Shown here: positions 8,250-18,428 of the stretch, in pieces
Numbering within the stretch: the stretch's first letter is position 1
Layout: every line of letters begins with the position of its first letter
NCBI GenBank assembly: GCA_003671025.1
Contig: QWPW01000027.1
Location: 1 to 47,932, forward strand
DNA length: 47,932 nt
Direction of reading: 5' to 3'
DNA from: Planctomycetota bacterium
Lineage (GTDB): Bacteria > Planctomycetota > Phycisphaerae > Phycisphaerales > SM1A02
Position numbers and translations under genes: made by a program
The notes under the pieces: generated by a model
Databases searched by the model: none
What the model was told of the DNA's origin: nothing
What the model saw: the letters and a program-made list of their open reading frames with translations, nothing else

Positions 8250-9731
8250 ATGACCAACCACCGCAACAACCTCTTCGACTACGACGAGCTCATGCGTTGC
8301 TCGCGTCGACACTTTCTCGGCGCTTCGGCGCTTGGTCTTGGCGCGCTTGCGTTGAACGACATTCTCGCGCCGCGAAACGCCCAAGCGGCACACGACGCAT
8401 TCGCCGCGCAGAGTTCGTCCCCCCTGTTGTCCGCGACGCACTTTCCCGCGCGAGCGAAGCGCGTCATCTATCTGTTTCAGTCAGGCGGACCCTCGCAGTT
8501 TGAGACGCTCGATCCCAAAGCGCGACTGCGCGAGATGAACGGTCAACCACTTCCAGCCAGCGTGCGCGGCGCACAGCGTTTGACGGGAATGAGCGGAAAT
8601 CAAGCGGTTTTGCCTCTCGCCGGATCGTTCGCATCGTTCCAGCGTCACGGCCGCGCGGGCATCGAGTTGAGCGACCTCCTTCCCTACACCGCGCGCATCG
8701 CCGATGAGATTTGCGTGGTGCGCGCAATGCATACCGAAGCGATCAATCACGATCCCGCGATCACCTTTTTCTGCAGCGGCAATCAGATCGCAGGTCGTCC
8801 TTCGATGGGCGCGTGGATGAGCTACGGCCTCGGCTCGATGAACGCGGATCTTCCCTCGTTCATCGTGCTGGTGTCCAAAGATGCAGTGCGTGATCAACCG
8901 CTGTACTCACGCTTGTGGGGCAGCGGTTTTCTTCCTAGCGAATATCAAGGAGTGCAATTTCGTGCAGGAAACGAGCCAGTTTTAGCACTCACGAATCCCG
9001 AAGGAGTGTCGCCACACGCGCGACGCAACATGCTCGACGCGCTGCGTGACTTGTCGCGCGATGCCACGACGCATGAAGGCGATTCCGAAATCGACGCGCG
9101 CATGGCGCAAGCGGAGATGGCGTATCGCATGCAGACCAGTGTTCCTGATGCCACTGATCTCTCAAGCGAAAGCGACGAGACCTTCGAGCTTTACGGTGCG
9201 AGCGCGCGCGAGCCGGGGACGTACGCGGCCAACTGTTTGTTGGCGCGACGACTGGTGGAACGCGGCGTGCGCTTCGTGCAATTGTTTCATCAAGGTTGGG
9301 ATCAACACGGCGGACTTCCCGGCGGAATCACGCGCCAATGCGCGCAGACCGATCAAGCCTCTGCCGCACTCGTGCTCGACCTCAAACGCCGCGGATTGCT
9401 CGAAGACACTTTGGTCGTGTGGGGCGGAGAGTTTGGCCGCACCGCCTATTGCCAAGGACGCATGACCGCCAACGATTACGGCCGTGATCATCACCCACGC
9501 TGCTTCAGTATCTGGATGGCTGGCGGCGGCGTGAAGGCGGGACACGTCCACGGCGCCACCGATGACTTTGGCTACAACATCGCCGCCGATGGCGTGCATG
9601 TCCATGATTTGCACGCGACGATCCTGCGCTTGATGGGCGTCGATCACGAACGACTGACCTATCGCTTCCAAGGTCGCCACTATCGACTCACCGACATCGC
9701 AGGGAATGTGATCGATTCGATTTTGGCGTGA
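8250..9731 (+). CDS. DUF1501 protein exported by the Tat pathway
   Basis: A 493-residue partner of the preceding DUF1549/DUF1553 protein, 19 bp downstream and surely co-transcribed. A twin-arginine signal is visible (CSRRHFLGASALGLGALAL), so it is exported folded, possibly with a metal. Family landmarks include YLFQSGGPSQFETLDPK, EAINHDPAITFF, VWGGEFGRTAYCQG and DYGRDHHPRCFSIWMAGGGV. The late GGEFGR and HH motifs resemble metal ligands of the alkaline-phosphatase/sulfatase superfamily to which DUF1501 belongs. Length is normal for the family. The substrate is unknown. ATG at 8250 has no obvious Shine-Dalgarno, so translational coupling to the upstream gene is likely. Confidence 0.92.
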   Translation: MTNHRNNLFDYDELMRCSRRHFLGASALGLGALALNDILAPRNAQAAHDAFAAQSSSPLLSATHFPARAKRVIYLFQSGGPSQFETLDPKARLREMNGQPLPASVRGAQRLTGMSGNQAVLPLAGSFASFQRHGRAGIELSDLLPYTARIADEICVVRAMHTEAINHDPAITFFCSGNQIAGRPSMGAWMSYGLGSMNADLPSFIVLVSKDAVRDQPLYSRLWGSGFLPSEYQGVQFRAGNEPVLALTNPEGVSPHARRNMLDALRDLSRDATTHEGDSEIDARMAQAEMAYRMQTSVPDATDLSSESDETFELYGASAREPGTYAANCLLARRLVERGVRFVQLFHQGWDQHGGLPGGITRQCAQTDQASAALVLDLKRRGLLEDTLVVWGGEFGRTAYCQGRMTANDYGRDHHPRCFSIWMAGGGVKAGHVHGATDDFGYNIAADGVHVHDLHATILRLMGVDHERLTYRFQGRHYRLTDIAGNVIDSILA

Positions 9732-9800
9732 GGGGCATGCGTTGCTCGCACTGCAATTCCGCGCGAACCTCAGCGCGAGCGCTGCGCTACTCTCCGCTTC

Positions 9801-12125
9801 GTGAGTCTCTTCGCGTCTTCTTCGACTGGCCCTACTGGTCCGCTAGTGATTGTCGCGGTGGAACGCGCAGTCGATCGATGGCCTGATGGATTGACCTACG
9901 CGTTGCCGCGTGAACTCGCGACGTTGCCCGACGGCGCGCGCGTGGAAGTTCCCCTCGGTCGCGGCGAGAGCGCGACTGCGGGTTGGATTGTGCGTCGTCT
10001 TGGCGCCAACGAAGATCCGGGAATCGCGCGCGAACGCTTGAAGTCCGTCGTCGCGCAAGATCCGTCAGGCGCGGTTCTCCCTGGCGAATTGATGCAGTTT
10101 GCTCGCTGGATCAGCGCGTATTACGCCTGCCCCATCGGCATGACCCTCGCGTCGATTCTTCCTGCGGCGGTGCGCAAAGCGATCGGTCGCGTTGAACGCA
10201 CGTTGGTTGATCTCGCGCCTGCACTGGTTGGCGATGAAGCGCCGCGCGCGAAAGTTTCCAAGCGACAACAACACGCGCTTGATGTGTTGGCCACGCTGCC
10301 GCGTCCTTGCGAAATCGGCGATCTCGCCGATGCCGCTGAATACGCGTCGACCGAGCCGCTCAAGAAGTTGATTCAGACTGGTCATCTCATTGCCGTGCGC
10401 AAGACCGCCGTCGAAGCGGGCTACATCGCGCGCGCTGGTCACATCGCGCCTGCGCCCACGCTCACTGCCGATCAAACTGCTGCTATTCGCGGGGTTTCCG
10501 CTGATTTTGGACGATTCGCGCAGCACCTTCTCTTTGGCGTCACTGGCTCGGGAAAGACCGAGGTGTACATACGTCTGCTCGAAGAATGCGTGCGTCTAGG
10601 CAAGCGCGCGATTCTCTTGGTGCCAGAGATTTCACTCACGCCGCAAACGGTGGGACGCGTCTCGGCGCGACTTCACAACGCCAAGGTGGCGGTGTTGCAT
10701 TCGGGACTCACCAACGCGCAGCGCAATCAGCAGTGGACGTTGCTCGTCGAAGGTGGAGCCGATGTGGTGGTGGGTGCGCGCAGTGCGATCTTCGCGCCGA
10801 TTCCCGATGCTTCGCTTGGACTTGTCATCGTCGATGAAGAACATGAGGCGAGCTACAAGCAAGACTCAGCGCCGCGCTATCACGGGCGTGATTGCGCTAT
10901 TCGTCGCGCGCAAATCGCAGGATGTCCCATCGTGCTCGGTTCGGCGACGCCGAGTCTTGAGAGTTGGATGAACGCAGTCGAGCGCAAGATTTCGATGTTG
11001 CATCGATTGCCCACGCGCGCGCCAGGACTGAACACGCCGAAAGTCGTGGTCGTTGATTTTGGCCGTGAACGCAAGGAGATTCGCGATCGACGCGTCAACC
11101 TCATCGGTCCCACGCTGCGCTCAGCGATGGAGAAGACCATGCATGATGGTGGTCAAGTCTTGCTCCTGCTCAATCGTCGCGGCTATGCCAATTACATCTC
11201 GTGCAGTGATCCGCGCTGCGATTGGACCTTCAGTTGCAACGATTGCGACGCGGGCATGGTGTGCCACATCGATGCCATCGGTGACGCGCGACGCAGTTAC
11301 GTGCGCTGTCATCACTGTCTCGCTGAACAAGTGCTGCCGCGCGAATGTCCCGACTGCGGCAAGTCGGTGACCGTGTTTGGATTGGGCACGCAGAAAGTGG
11401 AAGAGGAACTCGCGCGACTGTTTCCCAGTCTCATCGAAGGCAAGACCATGCTGCGCGTCGATGGCGACACCATGCAGACCGCGAATCACTTTCACGATGC
11501 GCTCGAGCGATTTGGTTCGGGCGAGATTCGCGTGCTGTTAGGCACGCAGATGATCGCCAAGGGGCTCGACTTTCCTAACGTGCAGTTGGTGGGCGTGGTG
11601 TCGGCGGATACTTCGTTGTCGCATCCCGACTTTCGCGCCGCCGAGCGCACCTTCCAACTGGTCAGTCAAGTGTCGGGGCGCGCGGGTCGCGGCGCGAATC
11701 CTGGTCGCGCGATCATTCAGAGCTTCGAGCCAGAAACGCCGGCAATTCGCCTCGCAGCCAGTCATGACTTTGAACGATTTGCCACGCTCGAATTGGCCGA
11801 TCGCAAGCAGTTTGGGTTGCCGCCGTATCGCCGACTCGCGCGTCTGATTTTGCGTCACCCCAGTGAGACCGAATGCGCCGCGCGCGCTGCTGATCTTGCT
11901 GATGCGATGCGTGCGATTACCGCGGGCTTCTCGGGCCTCGTCGAAGTGCGCGGCGCCTCGGTCTGTCCTATCGCGCGTGTTGCGGGAAAGTATCGACGAC
12001 AGATTGAGTTGCTCGCCGAATCCGCCGCCGAAATCTCGCGCGTGCTCGCACAGGCGCGCTCGCAAGGGTTGCTCCGTTTAGGCGAGGAACTCGCGGTCGA
12101 TGTCGATGCCATCAGCTCGGTGTAA
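9801..12125 (+). CDS. priA: Primosomal protein N' (replication-restart helicase PriA)
   Basis: A 774-residue superfamily 2 helicase that reloads the replisome at stalled forks. The N-terminal DNA-binding domain is present. Walker A is GVTGSGKTE (about 246-254). Walker B is VIVDEEHE, followed by SYKQDSAPRYHGRD. GSATPSLESW is motif III, and the C-terminal helicase lobe has GTQMIAKGLDFPNV and SGRAGRG. The zinc-binding insertion with paired cysteines is intact (CSDPRCDW, CNDCDAGMVCH, CHHCLAEQ, CPDCG). The start is GTG at 9801, 69 bp after the DUF1501 gene. It looks complete and functional. Confidence 0.97.
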   Translation: MSLFASSSTGPTGPLVIVAVERAVDRWPDGLTYALPRELATLPDGARVEVPLGRGESATAGWIVRRLGANEDPGIARERLKSVVAQDPSGAVLPGELMQFARWISAYYACPIGMTLASILPAAVRKAIGRVERTLVDLAPALVGDEAPRAKVSKRQQHALDVLATLPRPCEIGDLADAAEYASTEPLKKLIQTGHLIAVRKTAVEAGYIARAGHIAPAPTLTADQTAAIRGVSADFGRFAQHLLFGVTGSGKTEVYIRLLEECVRLGKRAILLVPEISLTPQTVGRVSARLHNAKVAVLHSGLTNAQRNQQWTLLVEGGADVVVGARSAIFAPIPDASLGLVIVDEEHEASYKQDSAPRYHGRDCAIRRAQIAGCPIVLGSATPSLESWMNAVERKISMLHRLPTRAPGLNTPKVVVVDFGRERKEIRDRRVNLIGPTLRSAMEKTMHDGGQVLLLLNRRGYANYISCSDPRCDWTFSCNDCDAGMVCHIDAIGDARRSYVRCHHCLAEQVLPRECPDCGKSVTVFGLGTQKVEEELARLFPSLIEGKTMLRVDGDTMQTANHFHDALERFGSGEIRVLLGTQMIAKGLDFPNVQLVGVVSADTSLSHPDFRAAERTFQLVSQVSGRAGRGANPGRAIIQSFEPETPAIRLAASHDFERFATLELADRKQFGLPPYRRLARLILRHPSETECAARAADLADAMRAITAGFSGLVEVRGASVCPIARVAGKYRRQIELLAESAAEISRVLAQARSQGLLRLGEELAVDVDAISSV

Positions 12126-12212
12126 GCAACGGCATTCTCCCTTATGATCGCTTCGATTCACGCGACGCGCCGTAGTTAAGCGTGCGTTGTGTGCAGTTGG
12201 AGCTTCATAAAT

Positions 12213-15161
12213 ATGAGCGAGTCGAGTTCAAACGCGCGCGGCACGACGCCCGCATCTTCATCCACATTGCCACAGTCGATCAACGGCTGGCAGCCTGAAT
12301 TTGTCGAGGCATTGCTCCTGCAATACCAGACAGATCCGCTCTCCGTGAGTCATGAATGGCAGCAGTTTTTCCGAGGATTTGAACTCGGTTTGAAACTCGA
12401 GTCCGACGCGGCCGCGCGCACGTTCTTGAGTGCAACGACGCCTGTTGCGAACACTGTTGCGAACACTGTTGCAACACCAGCTTCAACACCGGCGCCGATT
12501 GCGACTGTCGCAACTCCTGCGGCAACAACGATCACGTTCACGGGCCTCGATCCCGATCAACGCAAAGTCGACGAACTCATTCTGCGCTATCGCACATGGG
12601 GACATCTCGCGGCGCAACTCGATCCGCTGGGAACCGTGCGTCCTTTCCCTTCACTGCTCACGCTCGAGGCGCTGGGACTGAACGACGACTCACTCGAGCG
12701 CAGCTTCGATCCCGGCACATTGCCGCTGGACAATCCTGCGCCGCTGAGCGAGATCATCGCGTGCCTCGAAGAAACCTACTGCGGTTCGATGGGCATCGAG
12801 TACATGCATCTCGGTTGCCTCGAGCGCCGCGCGTGGTTGGCCAAACGACTCGAATCTGCGCGCAATCAGCCGCAATTCAGTGTTGACACCAAGTTGCGTC
12901 TGCTCACGAAACTACTTGAAGCGGACAGCTTCGAAAACTTTCTCGCCACGCGATTCGTGGGCAAGAAGCGTTTCGGTCTCGAAGGCGGCGAGTCACTCAT
13001 TCCCATCCTCGACACGATTCTCGAAGCAGGTCCCGCGCTCGGCGTGCATGAGTTCATGGTGGGCATGGCGCATCGCGGTCGACTCAATGTGTTGGCCAAC
13101 ATCATTGGCAAGAATCTGCAGCAGATCTTCACCGAGTTTGATGAGGCATGGACGGCGGCGTTCGCGTCCGGTGGTGGCGATGTCAAGTACCACATGGGGT
13201 ACTCCAATTCGCATCTGACTTCGACGGGCAACAAACTTCATCTGGTTCTCGCGGCAAATCCCTCACATCTTGAGTTCGTCAACTCGGTGGTGATGGGTCG
13301 TTGTCGCGGCAAGCAACGATTGATCGCGGACAACGAGCGCAAGATGATCGTGCCCGTGTTGGTGCACGGCGACTCGGCGTTCCCTGGCCAAGGCGGCGTC
13401 GCTGAGTGCTTCAACATGATGCATCTCGACGGCTACACCGTCGGCGGCACGGTTCATGTGATCGTGAACAATCAAGTTGGTTTCACCACCAACCCGCGCG
13501 ACACGTTTGGCGGCACCTACTGCTCCGACAGCGCCAAGGGTTTCGATTGCCCGATCATTCACGTCAACGGCGACGATGCGCAAGCATGCGCGTGGGCCGC
13601 GAAGATCGCCATTGATTGGCGTCAAGCGTTCGGTCACGACATCGTGATTGAGATGTGGTGCTATCGCAAGCTCGGTCACAACGAAACCGACGAGCCGATG
13701 TTCACGCAGCCCGTGCTGTACACGCGCGTGAAGAAAGCGCACACCGCGTTCATGACCTATCGCGCCAAGCTCGTAGCCGAAGGCGTGGTCACGCAAGAGC
13801 AAGTCGAAGCGATGCTCGCGGGACGCATGGCCATCATGGATGCCGCGCAAACTGCCGCGAAATCACAACCGCTCGACCCTGTGGTCGATCCGTTTCGTTC
13901 GGTGTGGACGGGACTCAGTCCGCAGTATTCGCACGAACCCGTTGAGACTGGTGTTGCACTCGAGACCCTCGATGCGATCGCCAAGAAGTTGGGCGCGTAT
14001 CCCGAGTCCATCACCGCGCACAAGACTGTCGCGCGTTTGCTCGAAGCGCGCGGCAACGCGATTGCTTCTGGTCATGTCGATTGGGCGATGGGCGAATTGC
14101 TCGCGTACGGAACACTCTTGGTCGAAGGCCACCCCGTGCGCCTCTCGGGACAAGATGTCGAGCGCGGAACATTCAGCCATCGTCACTGCGTCGTGACATG
14201 CCAAGAGACCAACGATGGATTCACGCCGCTCAACGCGATTGCTCCTGAACAAGCGCGTTTTTGTGTGCACAACTCGCCGCTCACCGAGAGCGCGGTGGTT
14301 GGTTTCGAATACGGCTACTCGCTCGGTGACCCGCGCATGTTGGTGATTTGGGAAGCGCAATTTGGCGACTTCGTCAACGGCGCGCAGGTGCTCATCGATC
14401 AGTTCCTCGCCTCTGGCGAAGCGAAGTGGAAGCGTGCGACTGGTCTGGTGATGTTGTTGCCTCACGGATACGAGGGTCAAGGACCAGAGCATTCGAGCGC
14501 GCGCGTCGAACGCTTCTTGCAACTCTGTGCCGACGACAACATGCAGGTCGTCTATCCCACGACTTCGGCGCAGATGTTCCATCTCATTCGCAAGCAAGTG
14601 AAGCAGGCGTTCCGCAAGCCGCTCGTGGTGTTGACTCCGAAGTCGATGCTGCGACTTCCTGCGGCGGTGAGTCGCACCGAAGCATTTGTCTTTGGTCACT
14701 TCCGTCAAGTGCTTCCTGATGTTGCCATCACCGACGGCAACGCGATCACGAAGGTGTTGCTCTGCTCGGGCAAGATCTATCACGAGCTTTGCGTGCAACG
14801 CGAGAAGAGCGGACAGAACACGACCGCGGTCGTGCGTCTCGAACAGCTCTATCCGTTCCCTGATGGCGCGCTGACCAAAGTGCTCGCGATGTATCCCAAC
14901 GCGAAGAAGTTCGTGTGGGTGCAAGAAGAGCCGCGCAACAAGGGCGCGTATCGCTTTGCTCAAGCGCAATTGAGCGAATTGCTCGGCATCACTGTTGATT
15001 ACGTTGGTCGCCAAGATTCGGCGAGTCCTGCAGTGGGTAGCCACAAGCAGCACGCGATTGAGCAAGAGAAGATTCTTGCGCAAGCCATTGGTGCCGCGAA
15101 AGCTGGCGATGGACCAGCGGGCGGACCAAGTGGTGGCAAGAAGGAAACCGCGCATAAATAG
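12213..15161 (+). CDS. sucA: 2-oxoglutarate dehydrogenase E1 component
   Basis: Thiamine-diphosphate-dependent E1 subunit, which decarboxylates 2-oxoglutarate in the TCA cycle and passes succinyl groups to SucB. I take ATG at 12213 (MSESSSN), with GGAG 10 nt upstream, rather than the in-frame GTG at 12189; it is 982 residues. The N-terminal E2-binding segment is present (FVEALLLQYQTDPLSVSHEW), followed by a Thr/Ala/Pro linker with short direct repeats. The core carries GMAHRGRLNVLANI, the ThDP region VNGDDAQAC and KLGHNETDEP, and the transketolase-type pyrimidine domain (GTFSHRHCV, LPHGYEGQGPEHSSAR). The C-terminus is Lys/Gly-rich. sucB follows. The E3 gene (lpd) is not in the window. Confidence 0.97.
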   Translation: MSESSSNARGTTPASSSTLPQSINGWQPEFVEALLLQYQTDPLSVSHEWQQFFRGFELGLKLESDAAARTFLSATTPVANTVANTVATPASTPAPIATVATPAATTITFTGLDPDQRKVDELILRYRTWGHLAAQLDPLGTVRPFPSLLTLEALGLNDDSLERSFDPGTLPLDNPAPLSEIIACLEETYCGSMGIEYMHLGCLERRAWLAKRLESARNQPQFSVDTKLRLLTKLLEADSFENFLATRFVGKKRFGLEGGESLIPILDTILEAGPALGVHEFMVGMAHRGRLNVLANIIGKNLQQIFTEFDEAWTAAFASGGGDVKYHMGYSNSHLTSTGNKLHLVLAANPSHLEFVNSVVMGRCRGKQRLIADNERKMIVPVLVHGDSAFPGQGGVAECFNMMHLDGYTVGGTVHVIVNNQVGFTTNPRDTFGGTYCSDSAKGFDCPIIHVNGDDAQACAWAAKIAIDWRQAFGHDIVIEMWCYRKLGHNETDEPMFTQPVLYTRVKKAHTAFMTYRAKLVAEGVVTQEQVEAMLAGRMAIMDAAQTAAKSQPLDPVVDPFRSVWTGLSPQYSHEPVETGVALETLDAIAKKLGAYPESITAHKTVARLLEARGNAIASGHVDWAMGELLAYGTLLVEGHPVRLSGQDVERGTFSHRHCVVTCQETNDGFTPLNAIAPEQARFCVHNSPLTESAVVGFEYGYSLGDPRMLVIWEAQFGDFVNGAQVLIDQFLASGEAKWKRATGLVMLLPHGYEGQGPEHSSARVERFLQLCADDNMQVVYPTTSAQMFHLIRKQVKQAFRKPLVVLTPKSMLRLPAAVSRTEAFVFGHFRQVLPDVAITDGNAITKVLLCSGKIYHELCVQREKSGQNTTAVVRLEQLYPFPDGALTKVLAMYPNAKKFVWVQEEPRNKGAYRFAQAQLSELLGITVDYVGRQDSASPAVGSHKQHAIEQEKILAQAIGAAKAGDGPAGGPSGGKKETAHK

Positions 15162-15164
15162 GCA

Positions 15165-15205
15165 ATTGCGCGCGCTGATGACTTCAGCGCGTTGCGCAAT
15201 GTTTT
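15165..15205 (+). terminator. Hairpin with T-run between sucA and sucB
   Basis: ATTGCGCGCGCTGA pairs with TCAGCGC and GCGCAAT around a short loop, with a 3-nt bulge, and is followed by GTTTT. It sits just after the sucA stop and about 85 bp before sucB. It may act as a partial terminator or mRNA-stability element that sets the E1:E2 ratio. Confidence 0.45.
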
Positions 15206-15288
15206 GATGCGTGTGTTTCTGTGAGTGAATCGTCGAGAGACGTTGACGGATATGCGAAGCCGACACGGCTTCAGATAAGGCAACAGAG

Positions 15289-16554
15289 ATGGCTGCAAGT
15301 ATGACTGTCGACATCACCATTCCTTCGCCGGGCGAATCGATCACCGAAGTTTCGCTGAGCGGTTGGCTCAAAGATGAAGGCGCGTTCGTCGAGAAAGATG
15401 AACTGCTCGCGGAAATCGAGTCGGACAAAGCAACACTCGAGTTGCGCGCGCCTGCAGCGGGCAAGCTCAAGATTGCCACGCGCAAAGGCGACGCGATCAA
15501 AGTCGGTGCGATCGTTGCTTCGATCGAGACCAATGCCACGCGACCTACGGCGACGACTGCAACTACTGCCGCGAGTGCGAGTGCGAGTGCGAACAAGACC
15601 GACACCGAGAGTGTGCGCGCATCAAGCGTGGCCAAGAAAATCGCCGCCGAAAAAGGCGTGGACCTCGCGCACGTCGCGGGCTCGGGTCCTTCGGGACGGG
15701 TGATGAAAGAGGACGTGCTCGCCGCAACCGCGCAGGCCAACAGCGCGACGGAAACCAAACCAATCATGCCTACGCTCACCAGCGCTCCCACGAAATCTGC
15801 GGCAGTCGCCGCGTCGTCCATCGCTCCTGCTGGTTCGCGCGGAGTGCGTCGCGAGAAGATGACCAAGCTGCGCCAGCGCATCGCGGAACGATTGGTTCAC
15901 GCGCAACACACCGCGGCGATGCTCACGACCTTCAACGAATGCGACATGACCGAAGTCATGCGTCTGCGCGCAGAAAACAAAGATGCGTTCGAGAAGACTC
16001 ACGGTGTCGGACTGGGCTTCATGAGTTTCTTCGTCAAGGCAGCCGCGAGTGCGCTGCGCAAGTATCCGCGCGTCAACGCGTACGTCACGCCCGTCGACGG
16101 TGAGAGCGGCATCGAGTTTCACGACTACGCCGACATCGCCGTCGCCGTGGGAACCGAGAAGGGTCTCGTCGTTCCCGTGCTGCGCAACGCGGAAACGCTT
16201 TCGTTTGCAGGGATCGAAGCGGCGATCAAAGATTTTGCAGTGCGCGCCAAAGATGGAAAGCTCAGCGTCGATGAGATGACCGGCGGTACCTTCACCATCT
16301 CCAACGGTGGTGTGTACGGCTCGCTGATGTCCACGCCGATTCTCAATCCGCCGCAGTCGGCGATTCTGGGAATGCATTCGATCAAGAAGCGCGCGGTCGA
16401 AGATCCACGCAATCCTGGCCAAGTTGCGCTGCGCCCGATGATGTATCTCGCGCTCAGCTACGACCATCGCATCATCGATGGTTCCGAAGCCGTCGGCTTC
16501 CTCGTCCACATCAAAGACATGATTGAGAAGCCAGAGCGTCTGCTGCTCGCGTGA
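15289..16554 (+). CDS. sucB: Dihydrolipoamide succinyltransferase (2-oxoglutarate dehydrogenase E2)
   Basis: Transfers the succinyl group from SucA to CoA; core of the 2-oxoglutarate dehydrogenase complex. Domain order is one lipoyl domain ([19 protein letters not shown], with the lipoylated lysine in ESDKATLEL near residue 48), an Ala/Thr linker, a peripheral-subunit-binding domain ([18 protein letters not shown] ... [11 protein letters not shown]), a second linker, and the catalytic domain. The catalytic domain ends with the active-site [16 protein letters not shown]. At 421 residues it is normal for SucB. The start at 15289 is preceded by a purine-rich AAGG; an in-frame ATG at residue 5 is an alternative. 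The porin gene starts 108 bp downstream. Confidence 0.97.
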   Translation: MAASMTVDITIPSPGESITEVSLSGWLKDEGAFVEKDELLAEIESDKATLELRAPAAGKLKIATRKGDAIKVGAIVASIETNATRPTATTATTAASASASANKTDTESVRASSVAKKIAAEKGVDLAHVAGSGPSGRVMKEDVLAATAQANSATETKPIMPTLTSAPTKSAAVAASSIAPAGSRGVRREKMTKLRQRIAERLVHAQHTAAMLTTFNECDMTEVMRLRAENKDAFEKTHGVGLGFMSFFVKAAASALRKYPRVNAYVTPVDGESGIEFHDYADIAVAVGTEKGLVVPVLRNAETLSFAGIEAAIKDFAVRAKDGKLSVDEMTGGTFTISNGGVYGSLMSTPILNPPQSAILGMHSIKKRAVEDPRNPGQVALRPMMYLALSYDHRIIDGSEAVGFLVHIKDMIEKPERLLLA

Positions 16555-16662
16555 ATGCGCGCGCCGCGAAGGATGTCCTTCGCTGTGCGTGCGAACGATG
16601 CTCCTGCATCACCGCCGTCAAACTTTCTTCGACCTTTCGTTACGCAACCATTGGGAGATCGC

Positions 16663-18297
16663 ATGAGATTGACGCTCGCTTCGCTGTTGCGCATGGCTCC
16701 GCTTTCGGCACTCGTGCTGGTAGCGGCGACACAGGCCCAAGCGCAAGAACAAGCGATGTCACAGTCGCAATTAGACATCTTCGCTGACATGGCAGCGCAA
16801 ATCGCTGAACTCAAGTCGGCGAATGATGTGCTCGCGTCGAAGGTGGGCCGCCTTGAAGAAGGTGCCCTCATTGCAGAAAGTGGCGCGCAGTGGCTGACGG
16901 AAAAACGCGCGAACGAGATCCGCGCCCTGGTGACCGATGTGCTCGCCGATGCCAACTCGCGCGTGAGTTTGCAAGACTCGGGCGCCACCGCTGGCTGGAA
17001 CGGATCTGGATCTGGCTTCTTCATCGCCTCGCCCGAAGGAAACTTCACCTTGAACGTTCGCGGGCAGATCCAAGTTCGTTGGGCGTTCAATCAGCGCTCG
17101 ACCGACGGAATCACCAGCAGCAATCAAGGCACCACCACTACCGTGCCGCGCGCGGATACATGGGGTTTCGAAAATCGCCGCACGCGAATCATGCTCTTTG
17201 GCTGCGTGATGGATCCGAGTTGGACCTACGAAGTGCAGTTGGCACTCAACCGCACACCGGGCGCGCTCTCGAACGGCGATCAGGACTTCAACAGCGGCAA
17301 CATTGTCGGCGGCGTGGAAAACATTTGGATTCAGAAAGACTTCGACAACGGCATCGCGTTGCGCGTTGGTCAATTCAAGTCGCCATTTCTGCGCGAGGAA
17401 TTAGTCTCGAGCGCGACCCAACTGGTCGTCGAGCGTTCGGTGGTGAACGAAGTGTTCAACACCAAATTCTCGCAAGGTCTGCAGTTGAATCTCGGTGGTC
17501 GCGCGCAAGACAACCTGCGCGCGCAGCTGTATTACGGCGGTGGCATGCGCGCCAATGCGACCTTGGTTCCCACCAACACCGCAGGCAATTTCGCGGCTCC
17601 TGCAGGCAATTACGCGGGCAGTTACACCACGAGTTTCAACGCGAATCCCACCAATTACGCATTCGCCGGCCGCGTTGAATATCTCGGCGAGGGCTCGTGG
17701 GGCCAGTTCAGTGATCTCACCAGCATGCGCGGTCAGAACTTCGGTTGGATGCTGGGCATCGGCGGCATGGCGCAGAGCATTCGTTCCAACACCACCGGCG
17801 CGGTCGCGGCCTCGACCACCGATTCGATGTGGGGCGTGACCGCTGATCTCACCATGGACTTTGATGGCGCGAATCTGTTTGCCTACGGCGTGTTTCGCCG
17901 CGTGAATCTCGCAGGCGAAGTGGACACGCGCGGCGGCGAGCAAAGCGATGGCATGAATCAATGGGGCGCCGTCGCGCAAGGCGGCGTCTTCCTCACCGAC
18001 AATCTCGAGCTGTACGCGCGCTACGAATTGGGCAACACCGACACCGATCAATTCCGCACCGTCGCTCCAGGAGTCACGCTCGAACTCGCCAGCGTTGCCA
18101 CCGTCGGCTGCAACTACTACTTCGGCGGCAACAACGACGTGAAGTGGAGCAACGACATCGGCTACGCGTTCAACCCTCTCGGTGACTTCGCCGCCAACGG
18201 CGCCTCGTGGCTCGTCGATTTCTCAGGCGACACTAACGGTGGTTTCACCAACGAAGGACAGTGGGTCATCCGCTCGCAGTTGCAGTTGTTGTTCTGA
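16663..18297 (+). CDS. Outer-membrane porin of the OprP/OprO (phosphate-selective porin) type
   Basis: A 544-residue beta-barrel protein. ATG at 16663 has GGGAG 5 nt upstream and gives a normal signal peptide ending AQAQ. An N-terminal coiled-coil-like stretch (FADMAAQIAELKSANDVLAS) is followed by a barrel with the family's first strand (GNFTLNVRGQIQVRWAFNQ), ENRRTRIMLFG, and WTYEVQLALNR. The last residues are LQLQLLF-like (SQLQLLF), with the terminal Phe used by the BAM machinery. Anion or small-solute uptake is the usual role of the family; the substrate here is unknown. The coiled coil may contact peptidoglycan. Its last 115 or so codons recur, decayed, at 19377-19629. Confidence 0.85.
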   Translation: MRLTLASLLRMAPLSALVLVAATQAQAQEQAMSQSQLDIFADMAAQIAELKSANDVLASKVGRLEEGALIAESGAQWLTEKRANEIRALVTDVLADANSRVSLQDSGATAGWNGSGSGFFIASPEGNFTLNVRGQIQVRWAFNQRSTDGITSSNQGTTTTVPRADTWGFENRRTRIMLFGCVMDPSWTYEVQLALNRTPGALSNGDQDFNSGNIVGGVENIWIQKDFDNGIALRVGQFKSPFLREELVSSATQLVVERSVVNEVFNTKFSQGLQLNLGGRAQDNLRAQLYYGGGMRANATLVPTNTAGNFAAPAGNYAGSYTTSFNANPTNYAFAGRVEYLGEGSWGQFSDLTSMRGQNFGWMLGIGGMAQSIRSNTTGAVAASTTDSMWGVTADLTMDFDGANLFAYGVFRRVNLAGEVDTRGGEQSDGMNQWGAVAQGGVFLTDNLELYARYELGNTDTDQFRTVAPGVTLELASVATVGCNYYFGGNNDVKWSNDIGYAFNPLGDFAANGASWLVDFSGDTNGGFTNEGQWVIRSQLQLLF

Positions 18298-18342
18298 GTG
18301 ATGCGATGCGCGATTGATGCTCACGACAACATGACACGCAAA

Positions 18343-18372
18343 CGCCGCACGAAGTTTTCGTGCGGCGTCTTT
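18343..18372 (+). terminator. Rho-independent terminator after the porin
   Basis: A perfect 11-bp stem, CGCCGCACGAA pairing with TTCGTGCGGCG around GTT, is followed by TCTTT. It lies 46 bp after the porin stop and before the convergent PEP-CTERM gene. Confidence 0.85.
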
Positions 18373-18428
18373 CGCGTGCTCAGTTGATGCAAACCGTTCA
18401 CGAATTTCGTTGACGATGCGCTCGCCGT

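Noticed and set aside
13863-15881. A 672-codon open frame on the minus strand opposite sucA and sucB
   Set aside because: It is antisense to two firmly identified genes, its composition is that of a GC-rich shadow frame, and it has no recognisable domain.
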